Shown piece by piece: positions 1-4,701 of a stretch of 7,714 nt of DNA. Location: positions 1 through 7,714 of the forward strand of contig JAJTCI010000100.1 of assembly GCA_021323155.1 (NCBI GenBank). Reading direction: 5' to 3'. The stretch's first letter is position 1, and each line of letters begins with the position of its first letter. A program made the translations under genes and the position numbers. This DNA is from Chitinophagaceae bacterium (GTDB lineage Bacteria > Bacteroidota > Bacteroidia > Chitinophagales > Chitinophagaceae). The notes beneath the pieces were generated by a model that was not told where the DNA came from, did no database searches, and was given only the letters and a program-made list of their open reading frames with translations.

Positions 1-694
1 TACCACCCAGCGCCAGTTCTGAAAGGTGCGCGAGCGTGTTGCGGATCGCCTTGAGTCCATGATCGAGTTGAGAAACATAACCGCTGAATTCCTGTCCAAG
101 GGTGAGCGGCGTCGCATCCATGAAATGCGTCCTGCCGATCTTCACCACTTTCATATACGCCTTGCTTTTCGCCGCCAGTGTGTCACGTAGTTTTTCAATA
201 CCGGGGATGGTGGTCTCCACCAGCATTTTGTATGCGGCGATATGCATTGCCGTGGGGAAGGTATCGTTTGAAGACTGTGATTTATTTACATCGTCGTTGG
301 GATGGATCACTTTTTCTTTATCCGTCAGTGCACCTCCCTTAATAACATGCGCACGATAAGCGATCACCTCGTTAACATTCATATTACTTTGGGTGCCACT
401 GCCCGTCTGCCATACCACGAGCGGGAATTCATTGTCGAGTTTCCCGTCGAGTATTTCATCGCAGACCTGCGCGATGAGTTGTTTCTTATCATCCGGCAAA
501 ACACCGAGTTCGTGGTTGGTGAGGGCTGCCGCTTTCTTCAGGTACGCGAATGCCCCGATGATCTCTTTTGGCATTTTATTGATGTCCTGCGCAATTTTGA
601 AATTTTCGATGCTGCGCTGTGTCTGGGCGCCCCAGTAAACATGTGAAGGTACTTTTACCTCCCCCATCGTGTCTTTTTCAACCCGGTACTCCAT
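1..694 (-). CDS. fumC: Class II fumarate hydratase, N-terminal half (partial at left edge)
   Basis: This gene encodes fumarase C, the iron-independent cytosolic enzyme that interconverts fumarate and L-malate in the TCA cycle. The reading frame starts at the ATG at 694-692 (MEYRVEKDTMGEVKVP) and runs 231 codons leftward off the window, about half of the usual 460-470 residues. Visible landmarks are WGAQTQRS at residues 21-28, the GSGTQSNMN substrate-site loop at 98-106, HPNDDVNKSQSSND at 131-144 with the SSND active-site residues, and GRTH at 187-190, whose His190 matches the catalytic His188 of E. coli FumC. The second signature (GSSxMPxKxN) lies beyond the window. The N-terminus aligns with fumarases from its first residues, which supports this start. 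Aspartase and argininosuccinate lyase share the superfamily, but this N-terminus and the GSGTQSNMN loop are fumarase-like. The gene is divergent from the NlpC/P60 gene. Confidence 0.96.
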   Translation of the reverse strand, partial: MEYRVEKDTMGEVKVPSHVYWGAQTQRSIENFKIAQDINKMPKEIIGAFAYLKKAAALTNHELGVLPDDKKQLIAQVCDEILDGKLDNEFPLVVWQTGSGTQSNMNVNEVIAYRAHVIKGGALTDKEKVIHPNDDVNKSQSSNDTFPTAMHIAAYKMLVETTIPGIEKLRDTLAAKSKAYMKVVKIGRTHFMDATPLTLGQEFSGYVSQLDHGLKAIRNTLAHLSELALGG

Positions 695-804
695 TAAGTA
701 TGATTTAATGATTGTAATGATATAATCATGGGTCGGCAACCGACCGGCATTAGCGCTGCAAAGTTAGCCCGAAAATTGTGCTGGAGGCCAGTAAACACCT
801 GATT
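695..804. promoter_or_regulatory. Divergent fumC / NlpC-P60 control region with two inverted repeats
   Basis: The 110 bases between the two divergent start codons must carry both promoters unless one gene is read from inside the other. Two perfect inverted repeats sit back to back. ATGATT (708-713) pairs with AATCAT (724-729) across 10 bases. GGTCGG (731-736) pairs with CCGACC (740-745) across the triloop CAA. Neither is followed by a T run on either strand, so they do not look like terminators and are better read as operator or RNA-leader candidates. An AGCGCT palindrome lies at 752-757. I could not find a convincing Bacteroidota promoter pair (TTTG and TAnnTTTG) here. Confidence 0.4.
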
Positions 805-1413
805 ATGGTCAGCAGATGGATTGGTTTATTGTTGTTTTCGGCGCTTTCCGGCTGCGACCCTATGGAGGAGGAAAAAGCGGGGGCCAAGGTGGATTCCTTA
901 GGGGCCAGGCCCGATTCCATCGGTGGCAATAAGGATACGATCATTGCCAGGCACCCCGATACCACCACACTGATGATTAACCCGTTTCATATCAATACGG
1001 GACAGGTAGCGCCGGCGGAACTGCTCGACTTTGCAAGATCACTGATCGGTACGCCTTATAAATACGGATCAACAGACCCGGCGCAGGGATTTGACTGTTC
1101 GGGATTCATTACACACGTCTTCAATCATTTCAGCATAAAGGTACCCAGGTCGTCTATTGACTTCACGAACGTGGGTCGTACCGTCCCCCTGGACTCTGCG
1201 CGGGCGGGGGACCTGGTGCTATTCACGGGCACCGATAGCACTGAGCGGCATGTTGGCCATATGGGGATCGTTACAGGCAACAATGAAGGACAGGTGGAAT
1301 TCATACACTCTACTTCCGGGAAAGCGTTTGGCGTTACCATCACGCCTATGAGCAGGTATTACATCGGCAGGTATGTTAGGACCGCGCGGATATTTGCGCA
1401 GAACGATCAATGA
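805..1413 (+). CDS. NlpC/P60 (C40) cysteine peptidase lipoprotein
   Basis: This is a predicted cell-wall hydrolase of the NlpC/P60 family, papain-like cysteine peptidases that usually cut peptidoglycan stem peptides. Counting from the ATG at 805 (202 residues), the N-terminus MVSRWIGLLLFSALSGC is a lipoprotein signal with lipobox LSGC, making Cys17 the likely lipidated residue. A low-complexity linker rich in Asp, Ser and Gly follows to about residue 68. The catalytic domain fills the rest: LIGTPYKYG, then FDCSGF with catalytic Cys98, then VGHMGIV with His152, then FIHSTSG with the third polar residue His168. The triad appears intact. A GTG at 778 in the same frame would add nine residues. 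I prefer 805 because it begins directly at a normal signal peptide, though an AGG-rich stretch at 783-787 is far from it. The gene converges on the enoyl-CoA hydratase gene with 26 bases between stops and no obvious terminator. Confidence 0.9.
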   Translation: MVSRWIGLLLFSALSGCDPMEEEKAGAKVDSLGARPDSIGGNKDTIIARHPDTTTLMINPFHINTGQVAPAELLDFARSLIGTPYKYGSTDPAQGFDCSGFITHVFNHFSIKVPRSSIDFTNVGRTVPLDSARAGDLVLFTGTDSTERHVGHMGIVTGNNEGQVEFIHSTSGKAFGVTITPMSRYYIGRYVRTARIFAQNDQ

Positions 1414-1439
1414 CGGTTTTCAATAATAAGCGATTCGTC

Positions 1440-2213
1440 CTATTTGCCTTTGAACGCAGGTTTGCGCTTTTCAAGGAACGCTGAAGTGCCTTCGGTCTTG
1501 TCTTCCGTAGCGAAACATTCGCCGAATTTCTTCACTTCAAAATCGTATCCTTCCTGCGTATGATCGAAGTGGTTCACGCATTCGATCACTTTGGCGATCG
1601 CCAGCGGGGCTTTGGTTTGGATCACTTGTAATATCTCTTTGCACCGGTCAAGTAATTTATCCTGGGCCACTACTTCATTCACCATTCCATAGTCCATCGC
1701 GTCTTTGGCGGAGAACATTTCCCCGGTCATCAGCAACTGCATCGACCGGTTCCTGCCCAGTACCTGTGTCAGGCGCTGTGTACCGCCATACCCCGGGATC
1801 AATCCCAGGTTTACTTCAGGCTGGCCGAACCTGGCGTTTTCCGTCGCGATGATAAAATGACAACTCAGCGCAAGCTCGCAGCCACCACCCAATGCGAAGC
1901 CGTTTACCGCGGCGATGACCGGCTTCAGTGAGTTTTCTATCTTATCAAATACCTGCTGGCCCTTTTTTGCAAGTAAACCGCCTTCCGCAGTAGAGAGCGA
2001 AATAAACTCACTGATATCCGCACCCGCAACAAATGCTTTTGGACCCGCGCCGGTAATGATTACCGACTTGATCTCAGCACTACTATTGACCGCGTCCATC
2101 ACTTTATCCAGGTCACCCATCACATCTTTGTTCAGCGCGTTCAGTTTATCAGGACGATTGATGGTGATCGTGAAAATGCCATCTTCCAGCGAAGTAAGTA
2201 AAGTGGTGTACAT
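1440..2213 (-). CDS. Enoyl-CoA hydratase (crotonase family)
   Basis: This 257-residue protein has the normal length and layout of a bacterial enoyl-CoA hydratase, which adds water across the double bond of 2-enoyl-CoA thioesters in the cytosol during fatty-acid or amino-acid breakdown. It shows the oxyanion-hole segment FVAGADISEF (61-70), ALGGGCELA (107-115) and FGQPEVNLGLIPGYGGTQRL (129-148). Glu113 and Glu133 are 20 residues apart, matching the two catalytic glutamates of rat crotonase (Glu144 and Glu164), so hydratase activity is likely. The C-terminal EKRKPAFKGK is also typical. The ATG at 2213-2211 lies 9 bases after the stop of the cobalamin-binding gene, so the two are almost certainly cotranscribed. 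Substrate chain length cannot be read from sequence; 3-hydroxybutyryl-CoA dehydratase activity is an equal possibility. Confidence 0.95.
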   Translation of the reverse strand: MYTTLLTSLEDGIFTITINRPDKLNALNKDVMGDLDKVMDAVNSSAEIKSVIITGAGPKAFVAGADISEFISLSTAEGGLLAKKGQQVFDKIENSLKPVIAAVNGFALGGGCELALSCHFIIATENARFGQPEVNLGLIPGYGGTQRLTQVLGRNRSMQLLMTGEMFSAKDAMDYGMVNEVVAQDKLLDRCKEILQVIQTKAPLAIAKVIECVNHFDHTQEGYDFEVKKFGECFATEDKTEGTSAFLEKRKPAFKGK

Positions 2214-2222
2214 AATATAGGT

Positions 2223-2630
2223 TTAGAATGATCTCTTTTCTGTTACAATGCTCCTGATGTAATCCGCTATGTCGCCGGTGGCGGCGCCCGGTGCAAACAG
2301 TTTTCCAACCCCCAGGTCATTCAGTTGTTTCATGTCGTCGTCGGGGATGATGCCACCGCCGGTCAGCAGTACATCATCCATTTTCTTTTCTTTCATCAGT
2401 TGGATAACCTTGGGGAAAACGGTCATATGCGCCCCGGAGAGGATACTGATGCCAATTGCGTCAACGTCTTCCTGTAATGCCGCGTTCACCACCATTTCCG
2501 GGGTTTGCCGCAACCCGGTATAGATCACTTCCATACCCGCGTCTCTCAGCGCGGTAGCGATCACTTTCGCGCCGCGGTCATGCCCGTCTAAGCCAACCTT
2601 TGCAACCAGTACGCGGATAGGTCTGTTCAT
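2223..2630 (-). CDS. Stand-alone cobalamin-binding domain protein, acyl-CoA mutase small-subunit type
   Basis: This 135-residue protein corresponds to only the C-terminal B12-binding domain of methylmalonyl-CoA mutase, or equally to the separate small subunit of isobutyryl-CoA mutase (IcmB). The base-off/His-on motif DxHxxG is DGHDRG at residues 15-20, with His17 as the predicted cobalt ligand. SIL at 62-64 is the SxL motif and GGG at 91-93 lines the nucleotide-tail pocket. The segment LFAPGAATGDIADYI closes the fold. No catalytic TIM-barrel subunit is encoded in the window, so it must work with a large subunit made elsewhere. The ATG at 2630-2628 (MNRPIRVLVAKVGLDGHD) matches the family start; a TTG 18 bases upstream is unlikely. 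It follows the JAMM-like gene by 43 bases and precedes the crotonase gene by 9. Whether the partner handles methylmalonyl-, isobutyryl- or another acyl-CoA is unknown. Confidence 0.92.
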   Translation of the reverse strand: MNRPIRVLVAKVGLDGHDRGAKVIATALRDAGMEVIYTGLRQTPEMVVNAALQEDVDAIGISILSGAHMTVFPKVIQLMKEKKMDDVLLTGGGIIPDDDMKQLNDLGVGKLFAPGAATGDIADYIRSIVTEKRSF

Positions 2631-2673
2631 ATAGGCGAATTGCAGCAAAAATAGCGGAAATGCGCCACGGGAA

Positions 2674-3570
2674 TCAGAGGTTTTTTATCACCTTCTGGAA
2701 TATATAGTAGACGATATTGAATCCTTTTACTTCTTCCGTTAATACACTGTTGTATTGGCCCACATAACCGGCATGTATACGATTGGGACCGGCGGCCACC
2801 CATGGGATCTCGGTATACTTTACATTGGCCATATCGCTGGGTTCGGTGATCTCGCGCTCATCCGAGCCAGACAATCCCTTGTCGTGTGAATGCATATGCA
2901 GGGTGCCGATGATCACATCGCCGGCTTTATCAACAAGACTGATCTCGCCACCCGGGCCGCAAGGGAAACGGAAATCCATGCTATTGTTGTCATTGCTTAC
3001 ATAGAACCCTGGCTCCATTGAAATTTCGAAATGAGTGGTGCGTTCGAATATTTTCACAAAACAACCGCGTTCTTTCCCATCATCGATCGTCCCTGCACGC
3101 ATCGCGTCAATAATGACCGCCTGGTCTGACTCGTCCTGGAAAACAGCAGGGCGGAACTGCGATTCCCATTTGGAGGTGAGCTGCTGCCTTTCCCTATTGT
3201 CTTTTGTATCCTGTAGCGAGCGCAACTTTTTGCCGCAGTTCACGGCGGCCCGAATTGAAGGGAATTTTGCCATTGCGACGCCGGCGTACCGACTTTTCGT
3301 GGTGCCAAGGAGATAGACTTGCCCGTCTACCAGTGCATAAAACTGTTTGGAAGCATTGAGTGGCGCATTGATCGTCTCCGATTCTGTTGTACCCTCGTCG
3401 CTGAAACTATCGGTAATATAGACTTCACCCGAGGAATCGATGGGTGTTGCAGGGTTATCACTGGCAACGCCAGGCCCATTGGGTGAAGAACCCGTGGAAA
3501 GGGAGATCGCGAAGGCGACGATGTATTGTATAGCTATAGCAGCCATACCGGTCACAGGAAATCTGCTCAT
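2674..3570 (-). CDS. Uncharacterised exported or anchored protein with a JAMM-like HxH...SxxD motif
   Basis: I do not recognise this 298-residue protein by name. A hydrophobic stretch at about residues 8-25 after MSRF looks like a signal peptide or membrane anchor without a lipobox. Residues 27-75 form a Ser/Thr/Gly/Pro/Asp-rich linker. The rest looks globular, with three cysteines (112, 170, 204). Near the C-terminus, IIGTLHMHSHDKGLSGSDE (220-238) carries His225, His227, Ser234 and Asp237. This resembles the JAMM/MPN metalloprotease signature HxHx(7)SxxD, although the spacing is one residue shorter (x6). Glu182 or Glu186 in HFEISMEP lies about 40 residues upstream, where JAMM enzymes keep a catalytic Glu. 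DUF4329-like JAB-related domains are a possible home, recalled rather than searched. The ATG at 3570 is taken as the start; Met9 is an alternative. It lies upstream of the cobalamin gene in the same direction, but a functional link is unclear. Confidence 0.75.
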   Translation of the reverse strand: MSRFPVTGMAAIAIQYIVAFAISLSTGSSPNGPGVASDNPATPIDSSGEVYITDSFSDEGTTESETINAPLNASKQFYALVDGQVYLLGTTKSRYAGVAMAKFPSIRAAVNCGKKLRSLQDTKDNRERQQLTSKWESQFRPAVFQDESDQAVIIDAMRAGTIDDGKERGCFVKIFERTTHFEISMEPGFYVSNDNNSMDFRFPCGPGGEISLVDKAGDVIIGTLHMHSHDKGLSGSDEREITEPSDMANVKYTEIPWVAAGPNRIHAGYVGQYNSVLTEEVKGFNIVYYIFQKVIKNL

Positions 3571-3861
3571 AAGATTGATTTAGGTTCCTAGTCTCCGGCA
3601 TGTGCATTGACTCAAATCGGGCGACGCACGTCAGGTCGATTCATGTAAAGTCAATTTACATTCAGATCAAACTTGTAAAAAGGCTAAAACAGGAGGGGAT
3701 AATGCGGGTAAGACGTGAATAATCCGGGGTGGAGGATGAATATGAAAGCTTTGCTAACGGCTTTCCGATGTTAAAAGCCAGGAGCAGGTGTTTGATGTGT
3801 GGTTCTTGGTAATGATGAAAGTGATCGAAGCACGGTTTAATTATAGGACGTCAAGCGACAG
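3571..3861. other. Intergenic region between the JAMM-like gene and the LytTR gene
   Basis: These 291 bases hold no credible gene. They must include the 3' end of the LytTR transcript and the promoter of the JAMM-like gene, both on the minus strand. An operator-like inverted repeat lies at 3643-3661 and overlapping hairpins lie at 3744-3779. Neither hairpin is followed by a T run, so I cannot call a terminator for the LytTR gene. Two tiny plus-strand frames follow good Shine-Dalgarno sequences: 3702-3722 (six residues, after AGGAGG) and 3742-3774 (ten residues, MKALLTAFRC, after GGAGG). They are too short to call as genes. Confidence 0.5.
3643..3661. promoter_or_regulatory. Perfect 7-bp inverted repeat, operator candidate
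   Basis: ATGTAAA (3643-3649) and TTTACAT (3655-3661) are perfect inverted copies separated by GTCAA. The 19-bp element lies 73 bases upstream of the start codon of the JAMM-like gene, a normal distance for an operator. An additional inverted pair, ATTGACT (3606-3612) and AGTCAAT (3649-3655), overlaps it and could form an alternative structure. The size and symmetry suit a dimeric repressor or activator, but no regulator is identified. It does not resemble a LytTR site, which is normally a pair of direct repeats. Confidence 0.35.
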
Positions 3862-4215
3862 TTATTCGCCAGATACCCATTTCTTGAACAACGGAGCGGT
3901 TTTCTGGCTAACGATGATCTGGTGTTCTGCCTGCGGTATCTTGAGAAAGACTTCAAGCTTTACTTTTTCAAATACTTTGAAACTTCGTATGTAATCGATG
4001 TTAACGATATACTGCCTGTTCGCCCGGAAGAAGCTGGCTTCGTCGAGCTCCGCTTCCAGGTCGGAGAGCGTTTTATCGCACAGGTATTTTTTCTCATGCT
4101 TGTCTACCACCACAACCAGCATCTCGTTCCTGTAAATAAATGCGATCTCATCAACTCCCAATGCAACGTGCTCGTCCCTTTTCCTTACGATCAGGCGGTT
4201 TTTCTTTTTAGTCAT
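3862..4215 (-). CDS. Stand-alone LytTR DNA-binding transcriptional regulator
   Basis: The protein (117 residues from the ATG at 4215) is a bare LytTR domain, the beta-rich DNA-binding module of LytR/AgrA-type response regulators. Its N-terminus RLIVRKRDEHVALGVDEIAFIYRN and the diagnostic segment FFRANRQYIVNIDYI (62-76) followed by IIVSQKTAPLFKKWV (100-114) match the family's start, recognition region and C-terminal strand. There is no receiver domain, no membrane segment and no adjacent sensor kinase, so it is not an ordinary two-component regulator. It may be controlled by its amount, by another protein, or by a kinase elsewhere. A second in-frame ATG at 4233 would add MITSAL; neither start has a Shine-Dalgarno sequence, and I favour MTKKKNRL because it leads directly into the domain. 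The gene is divergent from the susC-like gene, which makes that transporter a plausible target (inference). Confidence 0.9.
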   Translation of the reverse strand: MTKKKNRLIVRKRDEHVALGVDEIAFIYRNEMLVVVVDKHEKKYLCDKTLSDLEAELDEASFFRANRQYIVNIDYIRSFKVFEKVKLEVFLKIPQAEHQIIVSQKTAPLFKKWVSGE

Positions 4216-4346
4216 TAAGGCAGATGTTATCATTCGGTTGAAAGTATTGATGATATTTTATTGATGACAAGTAAGTGGTTGTATATAACCCCAAAACTTG
4301 ATGAGCGGCGTATATCGCGTTTATAATGAAGTAACCCGGTTGCGGG

Positions 4347-4378
4347 AAAATAAAAAGCCCCTTGTAAAAACAAGAGGC
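4347..4378 (-). terminator. Leftward intrinsic (rho-independent) terminator
   Basis: Read on the minus strand, GCCTCTTG (4378-4371) pairs with CAAGGGGC (4364-4357) across the loop TTTTTA, giving eight pairs with a single U-G wobble. It is followed at once by TTTTTATTTT (4356-4347). On the plus strand the wobble becomes a C-A mismatch and no T run follows, so the element works leftward only. It lies about 130 bases before the LytTR start, so it ends either an unannotated leftward RNA or a leader of the LytTR transcript. A short CCCG/CGGG hairpin (4335-4346) follows it. Confidence 0.65.
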
Positions 4379-4485
4379 GTATGTACACCTATGATGCACA
4401 TGAGAAAAATAGTTATTCATCCTTTATGATGATTTGATTGCTTATTCGTTCGCAATGATAGATCAAAAATATAAAGGATCGAATC

Positions 4486-4533
4486 ATGGAATCACGTGTT
4501 GCATCTTTCATCATCATCATTTGCCGCTCGTAA
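4486..4533 (+). other. Possible 15-codon leader peptide upstream of the susC-like gene
   Basis: The frame MESRVASFIIIICRS begins at 4486 and stops at 4531-4533. It is preceded by AAAGGAT, a plausible Shine-Dalgarno sequence at a normal distance of 6-7 bases. The four consecutive isoleucine codons (ATC ATC ATC ATT) resemble an amino-acid-sensing leader, but no rightward terminator hairpin lies between it and the susC-like start, and the gene downstream is not a biosynthetic one. The same CAT repeats create a run of ATG codons on the other strand, so the pattern may be chance in an AT-rich repeat. Confidence 0.2.
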
Positions 4534-4580
4534 TTATTTTATGCAAGACCTGATTTTACCATTGCATGCTGCTAAAAATA

Positions 4581-4612
4581 TTCATTCGATCTATAAATAC
4601 TTCACGAATGAA
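4581..4612. promoter_or_regulatory. Perfect 8-bp inverted repeat upstream of the susC-like gene
   Basis: TTCATTCG (4581-4588) and CGAATGAA (4605-4612) are exact inverted copies separated by 16 bases, so their centres lie about 24 bases apart, close to two helical turns. The element sits 90 to 120 bases before the susC-like start codon, a position that suits binding by a dimeric activator or repressor. It could also form a hairpin in the 5' leader RNA. No T run follows, so it is not a terminator. Confidence 0.35.
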
Positions 4613-4701
4613 AATTCACGCTTTGCATTCTTATCCAGCAAATGTTGAAGCAGAAACTACAATGTTTTGGTCTTAGTTAAACTTAACTTAAAAATCATAT
4701 C

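Larger units (their letters stand above)
4234..4701. other. Long structured intergenic region between LytTR and susC-like genes
   Basis: This stretch of 468 bases holds no protein gene I can support. It contains a strong leftward terminator (4347-4378), short leader-like reading frames on both strands (4413-4533), and several inverted repeats, including 4581-4612 and 4675-4688. Another inverted pair, GATCGAAT (4477-4484) and ATTCGATC (4584-4591), brackets the small plus-strand frame. A weak match to a Bacteroidota promoter for the LytTR gene is TTTG (minus strand, 4295-4292), an 18-base spacer, then TACTTGTC (4273-4266). I found no convincing TTTG/TAnnTTTG pair in front of the susC-like gene. 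Confidence 0.5.

Noticed and set aside
102..646. Overlapping plus-strand open frames across the left end (102-359, 302-646, 393-638).
   Set aside because: They are antisense to fumC, whose translation carries unmistakable conserved fumarase motifs; the plus-strand products show no family resemblance.
778..804. GTG start at 778 for the NlpC/P60 gene.
   Set aside because: Possible, but the ATG at 805 begins a standard lipoprotein signal peptide directly; kept only as an alternative.
1414..1439. Search for a bidirectional terminator between the converging NlpC/P60 and crotonase genes.
   Set aside because: Only 26 bases, with no hairpin plus T run that I can see.
3788..4218. Plus-strand frames opposite the LytTR gene.
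   Set aside because: The minus-strand frame carries the LytTR signature; the opposite-strand products are unlike known proteins.
2223..4233. Possibility that the JAMM-like protein, cobalamin protein and LytTR protein form a defence or toxin system.
   Set aside because: The cobalamin protein and its crotonase neighbour are metabolic, the gaps are ordinary, and no toxin, immunity or nucleic-acid-sensing gene is present.
4208..4420. A 70-residue minus-strand frame starting MNNYFSHVHHR.
   Set aside because: It runs through the intrinsic terminator and overlaps the start of the LytTR gene in another frame; only its first codons are of interest as a possible leader.
4301..4429. A 42-codon plus-strand frame (MSGVYRVYNEV...).
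   Set aside because: It crosses the terminator hairpin on the opposite strand, has no ribosome-binding site and no recognisable similarity.
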